NCBI GenBank assembly: GCA_964547995.1
Contig: CAZJRB010000028.1
Span: 1 to 63,261, forward strand
Length of the DNA stretch: 63,261 nucleotides
Direction: 5' to 3'
From: CAZJRB01 sp964547995
Lineage (GTDB): Bacteria; Planctomycetota; Planctomycetia; Pirellulales; Thermoguttaceae
Shown here: positions 7,699 to 15,282 of the stretch, piece by piece
How positions within the stretch are numbered: position 1 is the stretch's first letter
Layout: the number at the start of each line of letters is the position of its first letter
Made by a program: the position numbers and the translations under genes
The notes under the pieces: model-generated
Told to the model about the DNA's origin: nothing
The model's database searches: none
Seen by the model: only the letters and a program-made list of their open reading frames with translations

Positions 7699-8550
7699 CT
7701 ACTTGCCGCAATAGTCGACGGTGCGGGCGATCTCGCTCTTGAGGTCCTTGCGCCGCACAATACGGTCGATGAAACCATGTTCTAGCAGAAATTCGCTCGT
7801 TTGGAACCCCTTGGGCAGCTCGATGCGGATCGTGGCCTTGATGGTCCGGGGGCCGGCGAAGCCGATCAGGGCCTTCGGCTCGGCGAAAACCACGTCTCCG
7901 AGCGAGGCAAAGCTGGCGGCCACGCCGCCCATCGTCGGGTTGGTCAGCACGGAAATGAACAACCCGCCCGCGCTGTCGAATCGGGCCAGGGCGGCCGAGA
8001 CCTTGGCCATTTGCATCAGGGACAGGAGGCCTTCGTGCATCCGGGCGCCGCCGCCGCTGCCGGAAATGATGATCAGCGGCAGTTCCTGCTCGGTCGCGCG
8101 TTCGATGGTTCGCGTGAGTTTTTCACCCACCACCGACCCCATGCTTCCCATGATGAATGCCGAGTCGGTCACACCAAAGGCGACGCGCCGGGCGCGGATC
8201 ATGCCGCTGCCGACGAGGGCCGCTTCGCGCAGGCCGGTCCGTTTTTGTTCCGTTTTCAGCCGTTCGGTGTACGGCTTCTTGTCGACGAAGCCCAGCGGGT
8301 CGGTCGATTCGAGTTCCGTATCCCACTCCTCGAAGGTTCCCTCGTCGAGGACTTGACGGATGCGTTCCCTGGCGGGGACGTACCAGTGGTAGTCGCATTC
8401 GGGACAGACCCCCAGGCGTTTTTCGGCCTCCTTGCGGAAGATGGTCTGCTGACAGCCGGGGCAACGCTTCCAGAGCCCTTCCGGCACGCCCCGTTTTGGG
8501 CGCTTGATCATATTCTTCCAACTGCTGGGATCGGGCTCGGCGGGGGGCAT
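7699..8550 (-). CDS. accD: Acetyl-CoA carboxylase carboxyltransferase subunit beta
   Basis: Cytosolic carboxyltransferase half-subunit that, with AccA, moves CO2 from biotin-BCCP to acetyl-CoA to give malonyl-CoA. 283 aa, the usual family length. The N-terminal zinc ribbon has Cys30, Cys33, Cys49 and Cys52 (CPGC...CPEC). The crotonase-fold core has TDSAFIMGSMGSVVGEKLTR, the oxyanion-hole stretch IISGSGGGARMHEG, TNPTMGGVAASFASLGD and AEPKALIGFAGPRTI. Its start lies 5 bp after the stop of the phosphatase-like gene, in a run rpe > phosphatase-like > accD > kinase. accA is not in the window. Confidence 0.95.
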   Translation of the reverse strand: MPPAEPDPSSWKNMIKRPKRGVPEGLWKRCPGCQQTIFRKEAEKRLGVCPECDYHWYVPARERIRQVLDEGTFEEWDTELESTDPLGFVDKKPYTERLKTEQKRTGLREAALVGSGMIRARRVAFGVTDSAFIMGSMGSVVGEKLTRTIERATEQELPLIIISGSGGGARMHEGLLSLMQMAKVSAALARFDSAGGLFISVLTNPTMGGVAASFASLGDVVFAEPKALIGFAGPRTIKATIRIELPKGFQTSEFLLEHGFIDRIVRRKDLKSEIARTVDYCGK

Positions 8551-8555
8551 GTTCT

Positions 8556-9143
8556 TTACTGGCTGGTGGCCAGCACTTTCTCCGGTTCGACTTCGATGAT
8601 TTCCCAGCGCCCGTGACCGTTCGGAGCCTTCCAGAGGTCGCCTAGCTCATTGTCGTGCTTGATAAAGCATCGGACAAGGCTCAAGAGCGGTTCGGGAACG
8701 ACAATCGCAATGACACCGTCCTTATGACGCTTTAACAGCCTGATCATGGCGGTGCGGACGCGATCTCCGGCATGGCTGAGGGTTTCGCCCTGGGGTGGGC
8801 AAACGCTTTCGGGCTTCTCCTGCCATTGGCGGTAGACCTTCGGCTGCTTGTGATGAACGTCCTCGACGAGCATGCCCTGCCAGAGCCCGTGGTCGAGGTT
8901 CCGCATCCGATCGAGCTTCTTGAATTTTGCGTTCAGTTCCCGGGCAACCACCTTGCCGGTTTCTTGGGCCGGCTCGCACGGGGGCGCGTAGACGGTTTCG
9001 ATTCCTTTCTCGCGCAAATCGTCGATGGCCTGAGCCACCTCGGAGCTGCCTTGCGCGTTCAGCGGGATATCGAGCGTTCCCTGAATGCGCTCCTCTTCGT
9101 CGTAATCGGTTGATCCGGGCCGAATCAGTACGATTCTAAGCAT
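8556..9143 (-). CDS. Histidine-phosphatase-fold protein lacking both catalytic histidines
   Basis: 195 aa from ATG 9143, two bases after the rpe stop; longer upstream frames merely overlap rpe. The fold is recognised from MLRIVLIRPGSTDYDEEERI, then GTLDIPLNAQGSSEVAQAI (the 'D.PL...G..QA' block), YAPPCEPAQETGKVVA and the PPQGETLSHAGDRV block typical of phosphoglycerate mutases and acid phosphatases. The defining RHG is RPG here (Pro9), and the second catalytic His, expected at IAIVVPEPLLSLVR, is also absent. The product is therefore probably not a phosphatase of the classical kind and may be regulatory or structural. Cotranscribed with rpe and accD. Confidence 0.75.
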   Translation of the reverse strand: MLRIVLIRPGSTDYDEEERIQGTLDIPLNAQGSSEVAQAIDDLREKGIETVYAPPCEPAQETGKVVARELNAKFKKLDRMRNLDHGLWQGMLVEDVHHKQPKVYRQWQEKPESVCPPQGETLSHAGDRVRTAMIRLLKRHKDGVIAIVVPEPLLSLVRCFIKHDNELGDLWKAPNGHGRWEIIEVEPEKVLATSQ

Positions 9144-9145
9144 GT

Positions 9146-9850
9146 CTAAACCTGCGTGTTCTTGCACGACATTGCCCGATCGGTCAGTTCCTCGATCGTC
9201 TGTCGATAGTCCTCTTGCGAAAAAATGGTGGAGCCGGCCACAAGCAGATCGGCGCCGGCCTCGACACAAGGTCCGATGGTCTCGGCATTGATTCCACCGT
9301 CGACGGAGAGCAACAAGTCGTCGCCGCCGACGGTACGGAGCCGCCGGAGCTTGTCCAAGGCGACCGGCTCGAACACCTGGCCGCCGAATCCGGCCATCAC
9401 GCTCATGACCAACGCAAGGTCGCAATAAGGGAGGCAATCCTCGACTTCTTCAACCGAGGTCGGCGGGTTGAGCGTGATTCCCGCCCCGGCGCCCAGTCCG
9501 CGGATTTCCTCGAGCAAGGGGCGGGGGTCGTCGACCACTTCGATGTGGAAGGTAATCAGGTCGGCCCCCGCCTTGCGGAACCGCTTCACGTAGAGTTCCG
9601 GCTTGGTAATCATCAAATGGACGTCCAGCGGCAAGTCGGTTACCCGGCGGATCGCCTCGACCACGGGCAAGCCAAAGCTGATGTTCGGAACAAAGACACC
9701 GTCCATGATGTCCAGATGGAGGCTTCGTGCCCCTGCTTCTTCCACCCGGCGGATCTCCCGCTCCAGGTTGGCAAAGTCACAGGCCAGAAGCGACGGCTCG
9801 ACCAGCGGGGCGAGGGCGTGCAAATCGGCAACCAACGGCGACGAAGACAT
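9146..9850 (-). CDS. rpe: Ribulose-phosphate 3-epimerase
   Basis: Interconverts ribulose 5-phosphate and xylulose 5-phosphate in the pentose phosphate or Calvin pathways; cytosolic TIM barrel. 234 aa. Motifs: EPSLLACDFANLE (strand 1), SLHLDIMDGVFVPNISFG (metal-ligand His and catalytic Asp), LDVHLMITKPELYV, LVMSVMAGFGGQVF, LLLSVDGGINAETI (second catalytic Asp) and ADLLVAGSTIF (phosphate binding). About 15 residues longer at the N-terminus than the minimal family, so the true start could be further in. First gene of a minus-strand run with accD. Confidence 0.94.
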   Translation of the reverse strand: MSSSPLVADLHALAPLVEPSLLACDFANLEREIRRVEEAGARSLHLDIMDGVFVPNISFGLPVVEAIRRVTDLPLDVHLMITKPELYVKRFRKAGADLITFHIEVVDDPRPLLEEIRGLGAGAGITLNPPTSVEEVEDCLPYCDLALVMSVMAGFGGQVFEPVALDKLRRLRTVGGDDLLLSVDGGINAETIGPCVEAGADLLVAGSTIFSQEDYRQTIEELTDRAMSCKNTQV

Positions 9851-10458
9851 GCGGCAAGCATCCGTAAACAGGGGGAAGAAGAAATAACGAAAGCGGCAGA
9901 AATGCTTCGATAGATGCTCAGGCGGGGTTCTTCCCGTCTGCTCACAGAGTGTAGTGTTGAGACTTCTCGGTGTTTACCGGCATGGCAAATCGATCATCTG
10001 GTCAGGGTCGAAGCCGCAACAACTATTATCGTACGATCGACTCCCTTCAATCGCAATGTACCGCCTCCTTCAGATTGCCAACCACTCGACGGCCGCGAAG
10101 AGGCGAATCCCGACGGCCCTTCCATGAGTAGTGAATTGTATCAAGCCCGTCTGAGGATGTCTGCGCTTCTTTTGGGTGGAATCTTTAAGTTGTTATTCGA
10201 CAATGGGTTACAGCTCCAATCCGAGGCAGATTTCCCCCCACCTGAGAGTTACCCATCAGAGACGCTCTTGGCGATTCTCCCAAGCCCGCTTCCACATGCC
10301 GTGCGGGCTTGAGTTTCGAGCCCGGCATTTCCATCGGTGCGTGTAACGGGCGGCGCAAATGTTGCCGCCCGGACCCACTTGCACTATGCTGAACGAATTG
10401 AAATTCAGCGTCCGCAAATACCGCCCACCGGAGAAACTTCCACCCGGAGAACAAGAAC
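9851..10458. other. Gene-free divergent region (608 bp)
   Basis: Between rpe (minus) and the SGNH hydrolase gene (plus). The ORFs here lack family resemblance or good starts. It holds a possible structured RNA at about 10205-10320 (separate entry). A GC-rich inverted repeat near 10348-10372 (GGGCGGC...GCCGCCC) could be a hairpin. Confidence 0.5.
10205..10320 (-). ncRNA. Possible structured RNA upstream of rpe
   Basis: On the minus strand there is an 8-bp stem (AAGCCCGC...GCGGGCTT, about 10288-10316), then GGGAGAATCGCCAAGAGCG, then TAACTCTCAGGT. GGGAGA...GCC(G)AAG(G)...ACTCTCAGG has the order of pieces seen in a glycine (gcvT) aptamer, but the normally invariant GCCGAAGG is not intact and the 3' arm is not convincing. 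ATGGGT/ACCCAT could pair as a second helix. No covariance check was possible, and rpe is not a usual glycine-riboswitch target. Confidence 0.2.
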
Positions 10459-11706
10459 ATGGCCCGACCAACGAACGTGTCGAAGTCGTTTGCCCGCACC
10501 TTACCGGCCCTCGGAGCAATTCTGGCATTTCTGGCATTTCTGGGTTTTGCTGCCGGCTGGGAAGCACAAGGCGCCGATTCCTCTGCCGGTTCGAATGTCC
10601 AATACCGCGGCAGCTTGAACAACTGCCGAACCGAGTTCGAGAAACAGAAGAAAGGGCACGTTGCCTTCATTGGCGGCTCGATCACAGAGATGAAAGGCTA
10701 CCGGCCGATGGTCTGCGAGATTCTGAAGCGGCGGTTTCCCGACACCCAATTCACGTTCACCGACGCCGGCATCTCTTCCACCTGCTCGACGACCGGGGCC
10801 TTCCGGCTGGAAAAGGACGTGCTGTCCAAGGGACCGGTCGATCTCTTCTTCATCGAGTTTGCCGTGAACGACGATCAGGACGCCGCCCACGCCCGGCGCG
10901 AGTGCATCCGCGGGATGGAAGGGATGATCCGCCATTGCCGCAAGCATAATCCGAATATGGACATTGTGATTACCCATTTCTGCAATCCGGGCATGATCGA
11001 GACGATCCAGGCCGGAAAGACGCCCCTTTCAAGCGGAAGTCACGAAGAGGTTGCAGGGCACTACGACATCTCCTCGATCAATCTGGCCAAGGAGGTCGCC
11101 GGGCAGATCAAGGCGGGCAAGCTCACCTGGGAAAAATTCGGCGGTACCCACCCCAAGCCGTTTGGCAATACCCTGTGCGCCGGCATGATCGACCGGTTGA
11201 TGGGCACGGCGTGGAAAGAGCCGTTGGCGAAAGACGCCCAAAAGCACCCACACCCGATGCCCGAGAAACCGCTCGACGAGAATAATTATGCGCAAGGTCG
11301 GTTCATCGATCCCGCCAAAGCCAAGATCAAGAAGGGTTGGGTCCTGCACACGCCGCCCTGGAAAGACCTGCCCGGCAACTGCCGGGGCCGTTTTGCCAAG
11401 TGCAAGCTGTTGTGTGCCGACGAGCCGGGCGACGAACTGACGCTGGAGTTTTCCGGCAAGGCGATCGGTGCTTATGTCCTCGCCGGCCCCGACGCCGGCA
11501 TTGTTGAAGCCGGTATCGACGGGGGACCCGTCAAGACCGTCGATCTGTTCCACCGGTTTAGCCGCGGGTTGCACTACCCGCGCACGGTCATGTTCGACGC
11601 CGACCTGAAGCCCGGCAAGCATACGCTGAGGTTGCGGATGTCCGACAAGAAGAACCCTGCAAGCCGCGGCCACGCGATGCGGATCCTCGAGTTCGCAGTG
11701 AACTAG
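10459..11706 (+). CDS. Secreted SGNH/GDSL-family hydrolase
   Basis: 415 aa with a signal peptide (ALGAILAFLAFLGFAAGW, about 17-34). The SGNH blocks are AFIGGSITEMKGYRP (Ser74 nucleophile), TDAGISSTCS (block II Gly), IEFAVNDDQ (block III Asn137) and FGGTHPKPFGN (His231). The Asp expected three residues before that His is not present. The C-terminal part (about 290-415) looks like a beta-rich carbohydrate-binding or jelly-roll appendage (LEFSGKAIGAYVLAGPDAG, ADLKPGKHTLRLRM). Planctomycete relatives are usually annotated as acetyl-xylan or sialate O-acetylesterase-like hydrolases; the substrate here is not determined. Probably acts on polysaccharide esters outside the cytoplasm. Confidence 0.8.
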   Translation: MARPTNVSKSFARTLPALGAILAFLAFLGFAAGWEAQGADSSAGSNVQYRGSLNNCRTEFEKQKKGHVAFIGGSITEMKGYRPMVCEILKRRFPDTQFTFTDAGISSTCSTTGAFRLEKDVLSKGPVDLFFIEFAVNDDQDAAHARRECIRGMEGMIRHCRKHNPNMDIVITHFCNPGMIETIQAGKTPLSSGSHEEVAGHYDISSINLAKEVAGQIKAGKLTWEKFGGTHPKPFGNTLCAGMIDRLMGTAWKEPLAKDAQKHPHPMPEKPLDENNYAQGRFIDPAKAKIKKGWVLHTPPWKDLPGNCRGRFAKCKLLCADEPGDELTLEFSGKAIGAYVLAGPDAGIVEAGIDGGPVKTVDLFHRFSRGLHYPRTVMFDADLKPGKHTLRLRMSDKKNPASRGHAMRILEFAVN

Positions 11707-11833
11707 ACCCGCAGGCTGAACCGGGGGGATTGCACCGGCTGCCGAATTCGGGTATGTGTAGGGAACCGTGCTTCGTGAAGCCCCCGGGCCGGCACTCAAG
11801 AGACTCGCACTCAAATTAAGGTAGGAGTTGTCC

Positions 11834-12877
11834 ATGGAGATGATGAAGGCACTGGTAAAGTCCAAGGCCGAACCGGGCCTTTGGCTCGAAGAGGTCCCGG
11901 TCCCCGAGATCGGCATCAACGACGTGTTGATCGAGGTCCTGAGGACGGGGATCTGCGGTACCGACGTCCATATCTACAACTGGGACGCCTGGGCACAGAA
12001 GACCGTGCCGGTGCCGCTGGTGGTCGGGCACGAGTTCGTCGGCCGGATTGTCGAGCTGGGGAGCAACGTGAAGGATTTCGACACCGGCGACATCGTCAGC
12101 GGGGAAGGGCACGTGGTCTGCGGGCAGTGCCGCAACTGCATGGCCGGGCGGCGACACCTGTGCATGGAGACCACCGGGATCGGCGTGAACCGGCCCGGGG
12201 CGTATGCCGAATACCTTGCACTGCCGGTGACCAACGTTTGGCACCACGAGCCGGATATCCCCCGCGACGTCCAGGCCATCTTCGATCCGCTGGGCAACGC
12301 CGTTCACACGGCTCTTTCGTTCCCCGTTCTGGGCGAAGACGTCCTGATCACCGGGGCCGGGCCGATCGGCATCATGGCCGCCGCCGTGGTAAAACACGCC
12401 GGCGCCCGGTACGTCGTAATCTCCGACGTGAATCCCTACCGGCTCGAGCTGGCCAAGAAAATGAAACCCACGTTGGCCTTGAACGTGCGAAACGCGAGCA
12501 TCGCCGACGCCCAGAAGAAGCTCGGGATGAGGGAGGGGTTCGACGTCGGGCTGGAGATGTCGGGCAACGCGGATGCCTTTCGCGACATGCTGGCCAACAT
12601 ATGCCACGGCGGCAAGATCGCCATGCTCGGCATCCCCTCCGAAGAGGTGGCCATCGACTGGACCACCGTCGTGTTCAATATGCTCACGATCAAAGGCATC
12701 TACGGCCGAGAAATGTACGAAACTTGGTATAAGATGACCGTAATGATCCAGGGCGGGCTCGACGTCGATCCGGTGATCACCCATCGCTTCCGCTACACCC
12801 ATTTCGAGCAGGGATTCGAGGTGATGCGGTCGGGCAACTCGGGCAAAGTGATCTTGACTTGGAAGGAGGAAGGGTGA
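11834..12877 (+). CDS. tdh: L-threonine 3-dehydrogenase
   Basis: NAD-dependent, zinc-containing medium-chain dehydrogenase that oxidises L-threonine to 2-amino-3-ketobutyrate. 347 aa from ATG 11834 (GTAGGAG 7 nt upstream). Motifs: RTGICGTDVHIYNWD (catalytic zinc ligand Cys41), VVGHEFVG (His66-Glu67), structural zinc cysteines CGQCRNCMAGRRHLC, and the Rossmann loop ITGAGPIGIMAA. It overlaps kbl by one base (TGATG), as in the classical tdh-kbl pair, so the two enzymes convert threonine to glycine and acetyl-CoA in the cytosol. Confidence 0.95.
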   Translation: MEMMKALVKSKAEPGLWLEEVPVPEIGINDVLIEVLRTGICGTDVHIYNWDAWAQKTVPVPLVVGHEFVGRIVELGSNVKDFDTGDIVSGEGHVVCGQCRNCMAGRRHLCMETTGIGVNRPGAYAEYLALPVTNVWHHEPDIPRDVQAIFDPLGNAVHTALSFPVLGEDVLITGAGPIGIMAAAVVKHAGARYVVISDVNPYRLELAKKMKPTLALNVRNASIADAQKKLGMREGFDVGLEMSGNADAFRDMLANICHGGKIAMLGIPSEEVAIDWTTVVFNMLTIKGIYGREMYETWYKMTVMIQGGLDVDPVITHRFRYTHFEQGFEVMRSGNSGKVILTWKEEG

Positions 12878-14061
12878 TGTTCGGCTCGATGAAGGAATTC
12901 CTGGTGGATGAAATCCGGGGGATCCGCGACGCGGGACTGTTCAAGGGCGAGCGCGTGATCACCAGCCCGCAGCGAGCCCGCGTCGGCGTGCTGGAACGGG
13001 AGCCCGTGCTGAACCTCTGCGCGAACAACTACCTGGGGCTGGCCGACCACCCCGAGGTGATCGACGCTGCGCACGAGGCCCTGGACAAGTGGGGCTACGG
13101 CATGGCCTCGGTCCGTTTCATCTGCGGCACACAGCAGATCCATAAACAACTCGAACGGAAGATCAGCGAGTTTCTGGGCACCGACGACTCGATCCTCTAT
13201 GCGTCCTGTTTCGACGCCAACACCGGCTTGTTCGAGACGCTCTTGGGACCCGACGACGCGATCCTTTCCGACCAGCTCAACCACGCCAGCATTATCGATG
13301 GGGTGCGGCTCTGCAAGGCCCGGCGGTTCCGCTACAACAACAACGACATGGCCGACCTGGAAGCCAAGCTGAAGGAGGCTGGGGACGCCCGGTTCCGCAT
13401 CATCGCCACCGACGGCGTTTTTTCGATGGACGGCATCATCGCCAACCTGGCGGGTATCTGCGACCTGGCCGAGAAGCACGACGCCCTGGTGATGGTCGAC
13501 GATTCGCACGCGGTGGGATTCATGGGCTGCCACGGACGCGGAACGCCCGAGTATCACGACGTCGTGGACCGCGTCGACATCGTTACCGGGACGCTGGGTA
13601 AGGCGCTGGGCGGCGCCACCGGCGGATACACCAGCGGGCGGCAGGAGATCGTCGACGTGCTCCGCCAGCGAAGCCGGCCGTACTTGTTCTCCAATACGGT
13701 CGCGCCGCCGATCGTCGCCGCGTCGATGAAAACGCTCGATCTGCTGAGCGAGTCGACCCGCCTCCGCGACAAGCTCGAAGCCAATACGCAGCTGTTCCGC
13801 CAAGGAATGACCGAGCGCGGGTTCAATATTACACCGGGCGAGCACCCGATCTGCCCGATTATGCTCGGCGATGCGGCGCTGGCGGGCCGAATGGCCGAGG
13901 CCATGCTGGAGCGGGGAATCTACGTGGTCAGCTTCTCCTATCCCGTCGTCCCCAAAGGTCAAGCGCGCCTGCGAGTCCAGGTGTCCGCCGTACACAGCGA
14001 GGACGACCTCCGGTTCGCCATGGAGACGTTCTGCACCGTCAAAGAGGAGCTGGGTATCTGA
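12877..14061 (+). CDS. kbl: Glycine C-acetyltransferase (2-amino-3-ketobutyrate CoA ligase)
   Basis: PLP-dependent alpha-oxoamine synthase family. Cleaves the Tdh product with CoA to glycine and acetyl-CoA. 394 aa from the ATG that overlaps the tdh stop. Motifs: LNLCANNYLGLADHP, GYGMASVRFICGT, ASCFDANTG, LSDQLNHASIIDG, MVDDSHAVGFMG and the PLP lysine in TGTLGKALGG (Lys242). Length and motifs are canonical. Its TGA overlaps the ATG of the next glycosyltransferase (TGATG), so the glycine pathway and a glycosyltransferase appear translationally coupled, which is unusual. Confidence 0.95.
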   Translation: MFGSMKEFLVDEIRGIRDAGLFKGERVITSPQRARVGVLEREPVLNLCANNYLGLADHPEVIDAAHEALDKWGYGMASVRFICGTQQIHKQLERKISEFLGTDDSILYASCFDANTGLFETLLGPDDAILSDQLNHASIIDGVRLCKARRFRYNNNDMADLEAKLKEAGDARFRIIATDGVFSMDGIIANLAGICDLAEKHDALVMVDDSHAVGFMGCHGRGTPEYHDVVDRVDIVTGTLGKALGGATGGYTSGRQEIVDVLRQRSRPYLFSNTVAPPIVAASMKTLDLLSESTRLRDKLEANTQLFRQGMTERGFNITPGEHPICPIMLGDAALAGRMAEAMLERGIYVVSFSYPVVPKGQARLRVQVSAVHSEDDLRFAMETFCTVKEELGI

Positions 14062-15263
14062 TGTTTGAAAGAGAAGTCAACGAACACGGGATCACGGAAG
14101 CCGAGATTGCGGTGGTCATCCCTTCCTACAACGAGGCCGACCGCATCGCCTATCCAACGCAAGTGGCGTCGGAGGGCCTCGCGAAGCACTTCCCGGACTG
14201 CAAGAGCGTGATCATCAATGCCGACAACGCATCACCCGACGGCACAGAAGGCGCGTTCCTGGGAACGGAAACCCGGGTGCCGAAAATCTACATCACCACC
14301 CCCCGGGACACCCCGGGGAAGGGCTGGAACTTCGCGAACGCATTTCGCAAGATTTATACCCTGGGCGGCCGGGTGATCGTCTGTGTCGACGCCGACCTGC
14401 TGTCGATCACGCCCGAGTGGATCAAGTACATGGCCGAGCCGCTTCTCGAAGAAGGAATCGACTATCTCACCCCGCTCTATTCGCGGCACAAGTACGACGG
14501 CACGATTACGAACAACATCTGCTACCCCTTGATCTACGGGATATTCGGCCGCAACATTCGTCAGCCGATCGGGGGCGATTTCGCCCTCTCCGCCCGGCTG
14601 GCCAGGCACATCGTTTCGGTGCCCTGGCATCGCACAACCAATGAATACGGCGTGGATATCTTCATGACGATGCAGGCCCTGTTGGGCGATTTCAAAGTCG
14701 CCCAGGTCGGTCTCGGTTCCAAAATCCATAAGCCGAGTGCCCCGAAACTCGGCCCGATGTTTCTCCAGGTGGTGAATACGGCCTTGATGACCGTCGCCGG
14801 GGGGTTCGAGAAATGGAAGTCCGTCACATCGGTCGAGGAGGCCCCGGTTTTCGGCCTGAAGGAGCTGGCCCCGGCCCAGGACCTTCAAGTCGACCGCGGG
14901 ATGATCCGCAACAATGCCGTCGGGGATTTCCGCAAGACGGCCGGTGAACTGCGGGAACGCCTGAGTCCCCGGGTGATGGAGCAACTGGAGAAAACCTTCG
15001 CCGATGCCGGCGGGCCGCAAATCGATACCGATCTCTGGGTCGATGTCCTCTTCGACGTGATCGCGGCCTTCCCCGCTTGCAGCGATACCGCGGGTCTTGT
15101 CGAATCGATGCGGGGGCTCTACTGGGGCCGTGTATACAGTTTCATGAACGAAACCTGGGAGCTTTCCAGCGCAGAGTGCGAGGAACCGATCCGCCGGCAG
15201 GGGATCAGGGTGTTCGAAAGACGCGGTGAGCTGATCGAGCGCCTTCAGTCCGCGTCTGCTTGA
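14061..15263 (+). CDS. GT-A glycosyltransferase (GT2/GT81, glucosylglycerate-synthase-like)
   Basis: 400 aa, cytosolic, no membrane segments. GT-A features: EIAVVIPSYNEADRI near the N-terminus, nucleotide-binding IINADNASPDGT, TPGKGWNFANAFR and the metal-binding DAD at 110-112 (VCVDADLLSITPEWI). PIGGDFALSARLARH and WHRTTNEYGVDIFM resemble glucosyl-3-phosphoglycerate or glucosylglycerate synthases (GT81). The C-terminal 120 residues form a helical extension. Translationally coupled to kbl and followed at 19 bp by the TPR/OGT gene. The likely product is a glucosylglycerate-type compatible solute, but a polysaccharide role is not excluded. Confidence 0.7.
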   Translation: MFEREVNEHGITEAEIAVVIPSYNEADRIAYPTQVASEGLAKHFPDCKSVIINADNASPDGTEGAFLGTETRVPKIYITTPRDTPGKGWNFANAFRKIYTLGGRVIVCVDADLLSITPEWIKYMAEPLLEEGIDYLTPLYSRHKYDGTITNNICYPLIYGIFGRNIRQPIGGDFALSARLARHIVSVPWHRTTNEYGVDIFMTMQALLGDFKVAQVGLGSKIHKPSAPKLGPMFLQVVNTALMTVAGGFEKWKSVTSVEEAPVFGLKELAPAQDLQVDRGMIRNNAVGDFRKTAGELRERLSPRVMEQLEKTFADAGGPQIDTDLWVDVLFDVIAAFPACSDTAGLVESMRGLYWGRVYSFMNETWELSSAECEEPIRRQGIRVFERRGELIERLQSASA

Positions 15264-15282
15264 CCTGGGGTGAAGACCGTCG

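Noticed and set aside
9914..10312. 132-aa plus-strand ORF upstream of the SGNH gene
   Set aside because: No ribosome-binding site, no domain and overlaps the potential RNA structure.
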